Below, piece by piece: positions 44,373 to 54,890 of a stretch of 64,000 nucleotides of DNA (position 1 is the stretch's first letter; each line of letters starts with the position of its first letter). The notes beneath the pieces are model-generated. The model ran no database searches, was not told the origin of the DNA, and saw only the letters and a program-made list of their open reading frames with translations. The DNA lies in the NCBI RefSeq assembly GCF_002770725.1, contig NZ_NQVN01000005.1, positions 62,001 to 126,000 on the forward strand. The letters run 5' to 3'. The position numbers were made by a program, and so were the translations under genes. Origin of the DNA: Pleomorphomonas carboxyditropha. GTDB lineage: Bacteria; Pseudomonadota; Alphaproteobacteria; Rhizobiales; Pleomorphomonadaceae.

Positions 44373-44461
44373 AGACGTACCGCTTTTTAGCATGGCAGCC
44401 TATCGGATTGGCGAAAGGGTGTTATGTCTCTGGCGAGAATGAGCAACGCGGGGCGCTTTAT

Positions 44462-44600
44462 ACCCCTCTCTCCAACTCTCCCCCACAAGGGGGGAGAGGG
44501 TTCGTCGAGGCAAATATCCAGAGCCGAGAGTCGTCTTCAGTTCTGGAAAGAACCAATCGGAGCCCTCTCCCTCTTGTGGGGGAGAGTTGGAGAGAGGGGT
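44462..44600. repeat. 139-bp nested palindromic intergenic element
   Basis: Long inverted repeat. The left arm from 44462 and the inverted right arm ending at 44600 share 28 consecutive matching positions (both read ACCCCTCTCTCCAACTCTCC and on), then near-identity to about 44503 and 44560. Each arm folds on itself (CTCTCCCCC-ACAA-GGGGGGAGAG type). This is the usual form of rhizobial intergenic palindromic elements. It fills most of the 336-base gap between ubiT and ubiD, which are divergent; the rest of the gap holds the possible FNR box. Confidence 0.85.
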
Positions 44601-44653
44601 GAGGCCGAAGGCCTTCCGTGTCGCACCTGGTGAAAAAGGTCGGAAAAGTCGAA

Positions 44654-46144
44654 ATGTTCAGCCGCAGCCTGCCGCGTTTTCCCGATCTCGCCAGCTTTCT
44701 CGCCTTCCTGGAGACAAAAGGCGACGTCCGCGACGTGGCGGCGTCGGTCGATATGCGTCTCGAAGTGACGGAGATCCACCGGCGGGTGATCGCGGCCGGT
44801 GGGCCGGTGCTGCGCTTTTCGGCGCCCACCGTCGGCGGCCGGCCGTCGGCGATGCCGGTGGTCGCCAACCTGTTCGGCACGCGGGCGCGGGTTGCCGCCG
44901 GTCTCGGCACCGACGAGGCCGGCCTTGGCCGGCTCGGCCGCATGATGGCTTTCCTGCGCTCACCGAAGCCGCCGCGCTCGCTCGGCGAGGCCACCAGCCT
45001 GTGGCCGGTGGCGCGGGCGACGCTCAACGCCCGGCCGAAGATCGTCGGCGATCGCGGCCGCTGGCGCGACCTTCCCGTCGATCTCGCGGCGCTGCCGATC
45101 CAGACCTGCTGGCCGGGCGACGCCGGCCCGCTGATCACCTGGCCGCTGGTGGTCACCCGGCCGCCCGGCGCCGACGACCTCAACGCCTATAACCTCGGCG
45201 TCTACCGCATGCAGGTGCTCGACGGAACGAGCGCCATCATGCGCTGGCTGCCGATGCGCGGCGGCGCCCAGCACCATCGGCAATGGCTGAAAGCCGGCGA
45301 GACCATGCCGGTGGCGGTGGTGATCGGCGCCGATCCGGCTACCATCCTCGCCGCCGTCATGCCGGCGCCGGAAGGGGTGACGGAACTGTCGCTGGCCGGC
45401 CTGATCGCCGGCAGCCGCCTTCCCGTCGCGCCCTGCCGCACCATTCCGCTGCATGTGCCGGCCTCGGCCGAGATCGTCCTCGAAGGCATGATCACCGCCG
45501 GCGACATGGCGATGGAGGGACCGTTCGGCGACCACACCGGCTATTACAATCCGCCCGAGCCGCATGCGGTGTTCCGCCTCACCGCCGTCCGGGCGCGCGA
45601 GGGCGCGCCTTACCTCACCACCTTCACCGGCCGGGCGCCGGACGAACCGGCGGTGATGGGCGACGCGCTGGCCGAGGTGTTCAAGCCGCTGCTGATGGAA
45701 GCCATTCCGGAGATCCGCGACCTGTGGCTGCCGCCGGAGACCTGCTCCTACCGTGTCGCCGTCATCGCCATCGACAAGCGTTTCGCCGGCCAGGCGCGGC
45801 GGGTGATGATGGGCTTCTGGTCGCTGTTGCCGCAGTTTACCATGACCAAGATGGTGATCGTCGTCGACGACGACATCGACGTGCGCTCGTGGTCCGATGT
45901 GATGTGGGCGGTGGCGACGCGCGCCGACCCGGCCCGCGACACGCTGGTGCTCAATCGCACGCCGATGGACCATCTCGATTTCGCCTCGCCGCTCGAGGGA
46001 CTCGGTGGCAAGATCGGCATCGACGCCACCAACAAGATCGGCGCCGAGACCAGCCGCCAATGGGGCCGGGTGATGACCATGGATGAGACTGTGAAAAAGT
46101 CAGTCGATGCCCGTTGGACCGAGCTGTTCGGAGCGGCGCCATGA
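44654..46144 (+). CDS. ubiD: UbiD-family prenylated-FMN decarboxylase
   Basis: Probable 3-octaprenyl-4-hydroxybenzoate decarboxylase of ubiquinone synthesis, using the prenylated FMN made by UbiX. 496 residues from ATG 44654 (MFSRSLPRFPDLASFLAFLE); a GTG at 44618, inside the element's downstream flank, would add 12 residues. Signatures: YNLGVYRMQVLDGTSAIMRW, the AMEGPFGDHTGYYNPPE loop with the catalytic Glu, and FTGRAPDEPAVMG. It is followed directly by ubiX (ATGA overlap) and lies beside ubiTUV, which supports a ubiquinone role over degradation of an aromatic acid. Confidence 0.93.
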   Translation: MFSRSLPRFPDLASFLAFLETKGDVRDVAASVDMRLEVTEIHRRVIAAGGPVLRFSAPTVGGRPSAMPVVANLFGTRARVAAGLGTDEAGLGRLGRMMAFLRSPKPPRSLGEATSLWPVARATLNARPKIVGDRGRWRDLPVDLAALPIQTCWPGDAGPLITWPLVVTRPPGADDLNAYNLGVYRMQVLDGTSAIMRWLPMRGGAQHHRQWLKAGETMPVAVVIGADPATILAAVMPAPEGVTELSLAGLIAGSRLPVAPCRTIPLHVPASAEIVLEGMITAGDMAMEGPFGDHTGYYNPPEPHAVFRLTAVRAREGAPYLTTFTGRAPDEPAVMGDALAEVFKPLLMEAIPEIRDLWLPPETCSYRVAVIAIDKRFAGQARRVMMGFWSLLPQFTMTKMVIVVDDDIDVRSWSDVMWAVATRADPARDTLVLNRTPMDHLDFASPLEGLGGKIGIDATNKIGAETSRQWGRVMTMDETVKKSVDARWTELFGAAP

Positions 46145-46704
46145 GGGTCGTCGTCGGCATCAGCGGCGCCTCGGGCGCCGCGCTCGGCCGCGAGGTGCTG
46201 CGCCAGCTCGGCGCGGCCAACGTCGAGACGCATCTCGTCGTCACCGCCGGCGGCGAGCGCACGATTGCGCACGAGCTGGGGCCGGACGGCCTTGCCGAGG
46301 TGCGGCGGCTCGCCACCTTCGTGCACGACATCGACGATCTCGGCGCCTCGATCGCCTCCGGCTCGTTCGGCGCCGAGGCGATGGCGGTGGCGCCCTGCTC
46401 GATGCGGACGCTGTCGGCGCTCGCCCATGGCTTCGGCGACAACCTGTTGACGCGGGCCGGCGACGTGATGCTGAAGGAGCGGCGGCGGCTGGTGCTGCTG
46501 CCGCGCGAGGCGCCGCTCACCGAGGCGCATCTCAAGTCGATGCTGATGCTCACCCGCATGGGCGCCATGGTGGCGCCGCCGGTGCCGCCCTTCTATGCCA
46601 AGCCCGAGACCATCGACGACATGATCCGCGAGATGGCGGCGCGGGTGGTTTCCTGGCTCGGCGTCGATCCCGGCGAGGCGCTGACGCGCTGGCAGGGACT
46701 GTGA
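46141..46704 (+). CDS. ubiX: UbiX flavin prenyltransferase
   Basis: 187-residue enzyme that attaches dimethylallyl phosphate to FMN to make the UbiD cofactor. FMN-binding GISGASGAALG (residues 6-16), the SGSFGAEAMAVAPCSMRTLSALAHG segment and LLPREAPLTEAHLKSMLMLTRMGAMVAPPVPPFY are the family signatures. ATG 46141 overlaps the ubiD stop by four bases, so the two are translationally coupled. Confidence 0.95.
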   Translation: MRVVVGISGASGAALGREVLRQLGAANVETHLVVTAGGERTIAHELGPDGLAEVRRLATFVHDIDDLGASIASGSFGAEAMAVAPCSMRTLSALAHGFGDNLLTRAGDVMLKERRRLVLLPREAPLTEAHLKSMLMLTRMGAMVAPPVPPFYAKPETIDDMIREMAARVVSWLGVDPGEALTRWQGL

Positions 46705-46744
46705 GCCCTTGTCAGTTCGCATTTCTGCGGGTATAGCCCTTGTC

Positions 46745-46867
46745 ATGACCACGACGTCCGACATCTCGCGCTTCATCTCCGCCGAGGGCACCGCCCCCGG
46801 GGATCGCGCACGGATGCTCGGCTCGCTGCTTCGTCTCGGCCTTATCAGCGGTTGCCGGGTCCAGTGA
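46745..46867 (+). CDS. Possible 40-residue leader peptide upstream of leuA
   Basis: Open frame ATG 46745 to TGA 46867 whose last 17 residues (MLGSLLRLGLISGCRVQ) contain five Leu codons. It is followed by a GC stem, CGGCGG/CCGCCG (about 46878-46898), without a T-run. It lies in the 314-base gap before leuA, so a leucine-responsive leader is possible. No strong ribosome-binding site is visible, and I know of no matching characterised leader. The remainder of the gap shows nothing definite. Confidence 0.3.
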   Translation: MTTTSDISRFISAEGTAPGDRARMLGSLLRLGLISGCRVQ

Positions 46868-46934
46868 GGGAGCGCCCGGCGGCCGATAGCCCGCCGCTGG
46901 CCATGAGCTCTCTCGTTCTCAACCCATCGCATGA

Positions 46935-48725
<1,791 letters not shown>

Positions 48726-48752
48726 TCCGGCGGAATCGCGACGAAACACGCT

Positions 48753-48777
48753 CCCGGTCCGGCGACCGGGGGCTTTT
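48753..48777 (+). terminator. Probable terminator after leuA
   Basis: CCCGGTC (48753-48759), loop CGGC, GACCGGG (48764-48770), then GGCTTTT; 30 bases after the leuA stop. Short T-run, so moderate strength. Confidence 0.6.
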
Positions 48778-48832
48778 CGATGCCTGCCCGGCGAACTTGA
48801 CTTTCGCCGTCCGCCACGTGCAAGCATGGCCC

Positions 48833-49252
48833 ATGCCGCTTCCCGACGATCTCGCGAACTGCCTTGTGCTCAACACCGTTGCGGCGGCGCGCGCGCTGGT
48901 CCGCCGCTACGATGCCAAGCTGAAGCCGTTCGGGGTCACGGTGCAGCAATTCTCGCTGCTCGCCGCCATCCGCTACAACCCCGGCGCCACGGCGGCGGCG
49001 CTGTCGTCCCGCATCCATCTCGACCGCACCAGCCTGATCCGCAACCTCGACCGGCTCGAACTGAAGGGTCTGGCGCGGCGGGTGGACGGTTCCGGCGGCA
49101 ACATGCGGGTCAGCCAACTCACCGACGAAGGCGATGCCCTGCTCGATCGCCTGCTCGTCGAATGGCAGGCGGCCCAGGCCGGTCTGATGCGCGGCAGTTC
49201 GCCGGAGGAGACCGCAGCCTATCTCAAGATCAGCCGGCGGTTCTCCCGCTGA
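48833..49252 (+). CDS. MarR-family transcriptional regulator
   Basis: 139-residue winged-HTH regulator. The pattern is standard MarR: N-terminal dimerisation helices, LKPFGVTVQQFSLLAAIRYNPGATAAALSSRIHLDRTSLIRNLDRLELKGLARR as the DNA-binding region, then SQLTDEGDALLDRLLVEW. ATG 48833 chosen over an upstream TTG at 48797. An imperfect palindrome at 49283 lies between it and the next gene, a ketoacyl synthase that it probably controls. Ligand unknown. Confidence 0.9.
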   Translation: MPLPDDLANCLVLNTVAAARALVRRYDAKLKPFGVTVQQFSLLAAIRYNPGATAAALSSRIHLDRTSLIRNLDRLELKGLARRVDGSGGNMRVSQLTDEGDALLDRLLVEWQAAQAGLMRGSSPEETAAYLKISRRFSR

Positions 49253-49282
49253 CGACGGCGACGGGTTGTTTGTCATGCCGAT

Positions 49283-49296
49283 AGTGTATATGCACT
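49283..49296. promoter_or_regulatory. Possible MarR operator upstream of the ketoacyl synthase
   Basis: AGTGTATATGCACT, a palindrome with 12 of 14 symmetrical positions, 25 bases before the ketoacyl-synthase ATG. Position and size suit a MarR-family site overlapping the promoter. Confidence 0.45.
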
Positions 49297-49320
49297 GTGC
49301 TGGTACACATGGAGGCGGAC

Positions 49321-50586
49321 ATGCAGGAGCCGATCGTCGTGACGGGCATGGGAGCGGTGTCGCCGCTCGGTGCCGGCGTTGAAACCAACTGGCGGCGCCT
49401 GGTCGCCGGCGACAGCGGCATCGGAAGGAACGATCGCTTCGACACCGAGGGCTGGAAATGTCGTATCGCCGGCCTGGTTCCCGGCCGTGACGCGCCGGGC
49501 GGCTTCGATCCCGAGGCGGTCATGGACCCGCGGGACCTGCGCCGCACCGACCTGTTCATCCACTACGCCATGGCGGCGGCGTCGGAAGCGCTCGGCCAGG
49601 CGGGCTGGCATCCGGAAGCCGAGGCCGAACGGACGCGCACGGCGACGGTGATCGCCACCGGCGTCGGCGGCGTGCCGGCGATCACGGCGGCCAGCGAAAC
49701 CGTGCGGACCGACGGCGTTCGCCGGTTGTCGCCCTTCGTGGTGCCGTCCTTCCTGCCCAATCTCGCCGCCGGACAGGTGACGATCCGCTTCGGCTTCCGC
49801 GGGCCGTCGGGTGCGCCGGTCACCGCCTGCGCCGCCTCGGCCCAGGCGATCGGTGACGCCGTGCGCCTGATCCGCAATGGCGAGGCGGACATCGCGCTGT
49901 GCGGCGGCAGCGAGGGCTGCGTCGATCCGGTGGCCATCGGCGGCTTCACGGCGGCCAAGGCGCTGTCGTTCAACTTCAACGACGAGCCATGGCGGGCGTC
50001 GCGGCCGTTCGACGCCGACCATGACGGTTTCGTGCTGTCGGAGGGCGCGGCGGCGCTGGTGATCGAGCGGCTGTCGCATGCCGAGGCGCGCGGGGCGACG
50101 CCGTTGGCCATCGTGGCGGGTTACGGCACCACCACCGACGCCCATCACGTCACCGCCGGCTGGCCGGACGGCCGGGAAGCGGCGCGCGCCATGCGGCTGG
50201 CGCTCGGCATGGCCGGCGTCGAGCCCGATGCCATCGGCTATGTCAACGCGCATGCCACCTCGACGCCGGTCGGCGACGCGGCGGAGCTCGCCGCCCTTGC
50301 GGCGGTGTTCGGTCCGGGCGGCGGTGGCGTGCCGGTCAGCTCCACCAAGTCGGCGACCGGCCACATGCTGGGGGCGGCCGGCGCCATCGAGGCGATCTTT
50401 TCGGTCCTGGCGCTGCGTCACCAGATCTTGCCGCCGGGCCTCAACATCGAGCGGCCGATGGCCGAGGCCGACGGCTTCGACCTGATCGGCTCCGCTGCCC
50501 GCCCCGCCGCCGTCGACCACGTGCTGTCCAACGCCTTCGGCTTCGGCGGCGTCAACGCGGCGCTGGTGTTTTCCCGCTTTCGCTGA
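49321..50586 (+). CDS. Beta-ketoacyl-ACP synthase, FabF-like
   Basis: 421-residue thiolase-fold condensing enzyme. Active site Cys170 (VTACAASAQAIGDA), His311 (NAHATSTPVGD), Lys343 and His348 (TKSATGHMLGAAG) are complete, so it should catalyse decarboxylative condensation. ATG 49321 is preceded by GGAGG at 49311; upstream in-frame starts at 49297 and 49309 are less well placed. No ACP, reductase or other fatty-acid gene lies beside it, so it is a stand-alone paralogue under the adjacent MarR regulator, not the housekeeping fabF. Role unknown, perhaps lipid remodelling. Confidence 0.9.
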   Translation: MQEPIVVTGMGAVSPLGAGVETNWRRLVAGDSGIGRNDRFDTEGWKCRIAGLVPGRDAPGGFDPEAVMDPRDLRRTDLFIHYAMAAASEALGQAGWHPEAEAERTRTATVIATGVGGVPAITAASETVRTDGVRRLSPFVVPSFLPNLAAGQVTIRFGFRGPSGAPVTACAASAQAIGDAVRLIRNGEADIALCGGSEGCVDPVAIGGFTAAKALSFNFNDEPWRASRPFDADHDGFVLSEGAAALVIERLSHAEARGATPLAIVAGYGTTTDAHHVTAGWPDGREAARAMRLALGMAGVEPDAIGYVNAHATSTPVGDAAELAALAAVFGPGGGGVPVSSTKSATGHMLGAAGAIEAIFSVLALRHQILPPGLNIERPMAEADGFDLIGSAARPAAVDHVLSNAFGFGGVNAALVFSRFR

Positions 50587-50597
50587 CCGATTGCGCG

Positions 50598-50630
50598 AAA
50601 AAAACGGGCGGCAGGTCGCCCCGCCGCCCG
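50598..50630 (-). terminator. Intrinsic terminator of the [FeFe] hydrogenase operon
   Basis: On the minus strand CGGGCGGC (50630-50623) pairs with GCCGCCCG (50612-50605), followed by seven T (50604-50598). It is 27 bases after the hydA stop. On the plus strand the same stem with GCTTTC behind it may help end the ketoacyl-synthase transcript. Confidence 0.9.
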
Positions 50631-50656
50631 GCTTTCAATCCTCGAAAAGCGCCTGA

Positions 50657-52507
50657 TCAGTAGATCATGGTGCTCATCTTGATCTCGCCCCAGATCTCCT
50701 TGACCGTCAGTTCCAGCTCGGCCTTGCGGTCGGTGTAGAAGGTGTGCAGGAGGTGGTGCGCCTTCTCCGAGTTCGGCGAACCCAGGAAGTCGCGGTAGAG
50801 GGCCTTGACCTGCTCGTTGTTGTGCGACTGGCGCACCTTGGCCTTGCGGTCGATGCCGAACATCGTCTCGCGCCGCTTGAGGGCATAGGGCAGGTACTGC
50901 TTCTTGGAGCGCAGCGTGCCGCCGCCGTCGACGCAGCCGCCGGGGCAGGCCATGATCTCGATGAAGTCGAAGTCGGCCTCGCCGGCCTTGATCGCCTCCA
51001 TCAGGGCGCGCGTCTCGCCGAGGCCATGGGCCATGGCGATCTTCACTTCGCCGATGTTGCCGCCGAGATCGACGGTGGCCGAGCGGACGCCCTCGAAGCC
51101 GCGCAGCTGGGTCAGCTCGATCTGATCGAGCTCCTTGCCGTTGACGACCTTGTAGACGGTCCTGAGCGCCGCTTCCATGACGCCGCCGGTGGTGCCGAAG
51201 ATGACGCCGGCGCCGGTGTACTCGCTCATGTAGGGGTTGTCGAAGGTCGACGGCTCGATGGTGTTGAGATCGAGGCCTTCGCGCTTCAAGAGGCGCGCGA
51301 ACTCGCGCGTCGTCAGCACGACGTCGACGTTCGGCATGTCGTCGTCACCGAGCTGCGGCCGGACGATCTCGTCCTTCTTGGCCGTGCAGGGCATGATGGA
51401 GATGACGCGGATCTTCTTCGGATCGAGCCCCATCTTGACCGGCAGGTAGCTCTTGGCGATGGCACCGACGACCGCCTGCGGCGAGCGGGTGGACGACAGG
51501 AGCGGCAGCAGCTCGGGATAGTGGACCTCGGCGAAGTTGATCCAGGCCGGGCAGCAGGAGGTGATGGTCGGCCGCTTGCGCTCGCCGAGGCGATGCAGAA
51601 GCTCGGTGCCTTCCTCCATGATCACCACGTCGGCGCCGAAGTTGGTGTCGAGCACGATGTCGACGCCGAGCTTGCGCGAGGCGGCGATGATCTGCCCCTC
51701 GACGTTGGTGCCCGGCGGCATGCCGAATTCCTCGCCGAAGCCGACGCGGATGGCCGGCGCGAACTGCAGGACGGTGGTGATTTCCGGATCGTAGATATAG
51801 TCGAGGACGCGATCGGTCTCGTCCTTTTCGGCGAGCGCGCCGGTCGGGCAGACCAGGACGCACTGGCCGCAGGTGACGCAGGTGGAGTCCTTCTGGTTCT
51901 TGCCGTGGCGCAGGCCGACGGCCGTGTTGAGGCCGGTGCCGGTGATGACCAGCGCGTCGACTTCCTGGTAGTTGCGGCAGACCGCGACGCAGCGCTGGCA
52001 GCGGATGCACTTGGTCATGTCGCGGACCATGGCCGGCGACGAGTGGTCGATCTCGCGGGCGGCGACGCGGATCGGGTCGAAGAAGCGGTTCTCCTTGAGG
52101 CCGACGAACTGCGCGACGTCCTGCAACTCGCAGGAGCCGTGGCGGATGCAGGTGGCGCAGTCCTGCAGGTGGTCGGCCATCAGGAGCTCGACCTGCAGCT
52201 TCTGCATGTCGCGCACCTTCTTGGTGCGCGTCTCGATGGCGAGGCCTTCCTTCACCGGCGTGTTGCAGGCCGTCACCATGTGGGTGCTGGCCTGGCCGGG
52301 CATCTGGATCTCGACGAGGCAGACGCGGCAGGTGCCGGGCGTGTGGTCGATGTCGGCCAGCTCGCACAGCGTCGGAATGTAGAAGTCATGCCGGCGGGCG
52401 GCCGAGAGAATCGTCTCGTTCGGATAGGCCGTGACGGCCTTGCCATTGATCTTGAAGCCGATGGTGGCTTCGGCGCCGACGGGGATGAGGGTTTCGACGT
52501 TGCACAT
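50657..52507 (-). CDS. hydA: [FeFe] hydrogenase catalytic subunit, M3-type
   Basis: 616 residues. N-terminal [2Fe-2S] domain (Cys48, Cys60, Cys63, Cys81), a His/Cys-ligated cluster (His113, Cys117, Cys120, Cys126), two [4Fe-4S] clusters (Cys167, 170, 173, 177; Cys210, 213, 216, 220), then the H-cluster domain. All three H-cluster motifs are canonical: L1 TSCCPAW (Cys318), L2 MPCTAKKDE (Cys374) and L3 MACPGGCVDGGG (Cys521, Cys525). The C-terminal small subunit-like region ends the protein. It should be catalytically active once HydEFG (not in the window) build the H-cluster. Four bases separate it from the upstream NuoF/GltD-like gene. [FeFe] enzymes are uncommon in alphaproteobacteria. Confidence 0.97.
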   Translation of the reverse strand: MCNVETLIPVGAEATIGFKINGKAVTAYPNETILSAARRHDFYIPTLCELADIDHTPGTCRVCLVEIQMPGQASTHMVTACNTPVKEGLAIETRTKKVRDMQKLQVELLMADHLQDCATCIRHGSCELQDVAQFVGLKENRFFDPIRVAAREIDHSSPAMVRDMTKCIRCQRCVAVCRNYQEVDALVITGTGLNTAVGLRHGKNQKDSTCVTCGQCVLVCPTGALAEKDETDRVLDYIYDPEITTVLQFAPAIRVGFGEEFGMPPGTNVEGQIIAASRKLGVDIVLDTNFGADVVIMEEGTELLHRLGERKRPTITSCCPAWINFAEVHYPELLPLLSSTRSPQAVVGAIAKSYLPVKMGLDPKKIRVISIMPCTAKKDEIVRPQLGDDDMPNVDVVLTTREFARLLKREGLDLNTIEPSTFDNPYMSEYTGAGVIFGTTGGVMEAALRTVYKVVNGKELDQIELTQLRGFEGVRSATVDLGGNIGEVKIAMAHGLGETRALMEAIKAGEADFDFIEIMACPGGCVDGGGTLRSKKQYLPYALKRRETMFGIDRKAKVRQSHNNEQVKALYRDFLGSPNSEKAHHLLHTFYTDRKAELELTVKEIWGEIKMSTMIY

Positions 52508-52511
52508 GGTC

Positions 52512-54512
52512 TCACGCCGCTCCTTCGGGGATGGAGTGTTCGGTGATCACGGAATAGATGCGGTAGCAGCGCATGCAGCGCATGGACTCCTTGTAGGCGT
52601 CCTCCGAGCTGATGATCTGCTCGACTTCCCCGAACATGGTCTTGCGCACTTCCGGCGACAGTTCCGGATGGTGGACGCGATACTCGTTCTTGACCGGCAC
52701 TTCGATGCAGTCGTTGGAGAACAGCTTGTTGTTCTCCAGGATCTTGCGCATGCGCGAGCGCGGGAAGAAGCGGGTCGAGCCCCGCCGCAGGTAGTCGTCG
52801 ATGTTGCGGGCGGCCTTGAGGCCGTCGGCCATGGCGGCGATCAGCGTCGACGGGCCGAGGTAGCAGTCGCCGCCGGCGAACACGCCCGGCCGCGAGGTGG
52901 CGAGCGTTTCCTTGTTGGCGACCACCCAGTTCCACTTGCTCATCTCGACGCCGTCCTGGGGCTTGACCGAGCCGGTGTCGACCTGCTGGCCGATGGCGGC
53001 GATCACCACCGAGCAGGGCATGACGTATTCGCTGCCGGGGATCGGCCGCACGTTGCGGCGACCCTTGGCGTCCATCTCCGTCTGCTCCATCTTGGTCAGC
53101 CTGACGCCGGTGACCCTGCCGTCCTCCGAGATGATGGCCAGCGGGTTGGTCAGCACGTGGAACTCGATGCCCTCGTCATGGGCGGCCACGACCTCCTCGC
53201 GGTCGGCCGGCATGTCGGCCTCGGTGCGGCGGTAGACCAGGTGAACCTTCTTGGCGCCCATGCGGATGGCCGAGCGGACGCAGTCCATGGCGACGTTGCC
53301 GCCGCCGACCACCACCACTTCGCCGTCGATCTCATGCTTCTTGATGCCGGCCACGTGGTCGTGGACCTTGAGCAGGAAGCCGACGCCGGACTCGTAGCCC
53401 GCGAGGCTGGTGTCCTCGTTGTCGCAGCCCATCTTGGTGCCTTCCTGGCAGCCGAGGGCGAGGAACACCGACTTGTAGCCGCGCTTGAACAGGTCGTCGA
53501 CCGAGAAGTCGCTGCCGAGGCGCTGGTTGAAGAAGAAGCGGCCGCCGAGCTTGGTGATGGCGTTCATCTCGTTGAGCAGAACGTCCTTCGGCAGGCGGTA
53601 GGACGGGATGCCGATGGCGGCCATGCCGCCCATCTCGCCCTGCGCCTCGTAGACGTCGACGTGGTAGCCGCGCATCAACAGGTGATAGGCGCAGGAGACG
53701 CCGGCCGGGCCGGCGCCGACGACGGCGACGCGCTGGTCTTCCGGCAGGATGTTGGCGATCATGTCCTTGGAGAACACCAGCGGATGCGGGCCGGTCTGGT
53801 ATTCGGCGACGTAGCGCTTGAGAATCTTGATGCCGACCGCCTCGTCGACCATCTTGCGCCGACAGGCCGCCTCGCAGAAGCGGACGCAGACGCGGCTGCA
53901 GGTGGCGGCCATCGGATATTTCTGCAGGATGACGCCGAGCGAATGCTCGGGCTTGCCGTCGCGGATATAGTCGATGTAGCGGGGGACATTGACCTTGGAC
54001 GGACAGGCCTCGATGCAGGGCGCCGTCATGTAGCTCATGGCATGCTGCCGACGGGCCGGCTCGTGCTTGGCGAGCTCGGCCTCGAACTCGTCGCGGAAGG
54101 CGGCGATGGCCTTGCCGAGGGCGGTGCCGCAGGACTGGCCGAGACCGCAGAGCGAGGTGGCGCGCATCTGCTCGGCCATGGTGGCGATCTCGTCGAGGCC
54201 GAGATCGGCCTCGAGGCCACGGCGCATGGCGCCGAGAGCGTCGCGCACCAGAACGGTGCCCATGCGGCAGGGCGTGCACTTGCCGCAGGACTCCTCGGCC
54301 GCCTTGCTGAGATACTGCCAGAAGGTGTCGATGAGGTTGACGTTCTCATCGAAGACGAAGAAGCCGCGATCGGCCACGAAGGCGCGGATCGGGTTGTCGT
54401 CGTCGAAGACCTCGAAATCCTTGAGGTCGGGAGGCGTCGCGCCCTCCACGGCCTTTCCCTGGCGATAATCGTGGACGACACCGTCCCACACGCCATAAAT
54501 AACCTGTGCCAT
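52512..54512 (-). CDS. Hydrogenase-linked oxidoreductase: NuoF iron-sulfur tail fused to GltD-like domain
   Basis: 666-residue cytoplasmic flavoprotein. Residues about 40-135 are only the C-terminal [4Fe-4S] part of NuoF (Cys76, Cys79, Cys82, Cys122: ESCGKCTPCRMGT), without the FMN/NADH domain. From about residue 160 the protein is like the glutamate synthase small subunit or NfnB: cysteines 166, 170, 205, 209, 213 and 217, FAD site GAGPAG (266-271), and NAD(P) site GGGNVA (403-408) with VYRRTEADMPA. A C-terminal tail (about 590-666) has further CMRCY. ATG 54512 follows GGGGA. It should move electrons between NAD(P)H and HydA, fitting the glutamate-synthase-linked [FeFe] group (A2 in HydDB, from memory). 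Confidence 0.92.
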   Translation of the reverse strand: MAQVIYGVWDGVVHDYRQGKAVEGATPPDLKDFEVFDDDNPIRAFVADRGFFVFDENVNLIDTFWQYLSKAAEESCGKCTPCRMGTVLVRDALGAMRRGLEADLGLDEIATMAEQMRATSLCGLGQSCGTALGKAIAAFRDEFEAELAKHEPARRQHAMSYMTAPCIEACPSKVNVPRYIDYIRDGKPEHSLGVILQKYPMAATCSRVCVRFCEAACRRKMVDEAVGIKILKRYVAEYQTGPHPLVFSKDMIANILPEDQRVAVVGAGPAGVSCAYHLLMRGYHVDVYEAQGEMGGMAAIGIPSYRLPKDVLLNEMNAITKLGGRFFFNQRLGSDFSVDDLFKRGYKSVFLALGCQEGTKMGCDNEDTSLAGYESGVGFLLKVHDHVAGIKKHEIDGEVVVVGGGNVAMDCVRSAIRMGAKKVHLVYRRTEADMPADREEVVAAHDEGIEFHVLTNPLAIISEDGRVTGVRLTKMEQTEMDAKGRRNVRPIPGSEYVMPCSVVIAAIGQQVDTGSVKPQDGVEMSKWNWVVANKETLATSRPGVFAGGDCYLGPSTLIAAMADGLKAARNIDDYLRRGSTRFFPRSRMRKILENNKLFSNDCIEVPVKNEYRVHHPELSPEVRKTMFGEVEQIISSEDAYKESMRCMRCYRIYSVITEHSIPEGAA

Positions 54513-54890
54513 GCTCCATCCCCACTTTGGTTGGGCGTTCCCCGGCAAGTCTGTCACAGGCGAGCGACCCTCGGGGAAGTGTGTCCGTATCATGCGTTCC
54601 ATACGCATCTGCCATGCGAACAGCAATGACGAAAGTCAAACGACGCGGGCTACGTAGTTGCTTTTTCTCTTTTTCGATTTAGATGCTTCCTGTTCTCAAC
54701 TTTCATGTTACGTGTTAGTGCGTACAACGGTAAATCCCTATCCGTATCTCTTCGGAAAAGCTTGCAATTCGATTTATTGCTTATCAAGTGAAGGTATTTT
54801 CTCAGGCGATTTCCCAGGGACGTGAATTGGTCTAGTGTCATGCGAGCGTTTCTCAGGACGCGATTGCCCCAGCCGTCTTCAGGGTCCACC
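54513..54890. other. Divergent promoter region of the [FeFe] hydrogenase operon
   Basis: 378 bases, AT-rich from about 54640 to 54800. It holds an inverted repeat ATGCGT-TCCAT-ACGCAT (54592-54608), 80-96 bases upstream of the minus-strand start, and a half-conserved FNR-like site, TTGATAAGCAATAA on the minus strand (54787-54774). The latter is far (about 260 bases) from the hydrogenase start. No clear promoter could be assigned. Confidence 0.4.

Noticed and set aside
50657-54512. Trimeric bifurcating HydABC hydrogenase
   Set aside because: The partner protein lacks the NuoF flavin/NADH domain, and no NuoE-like gene is present beside it.
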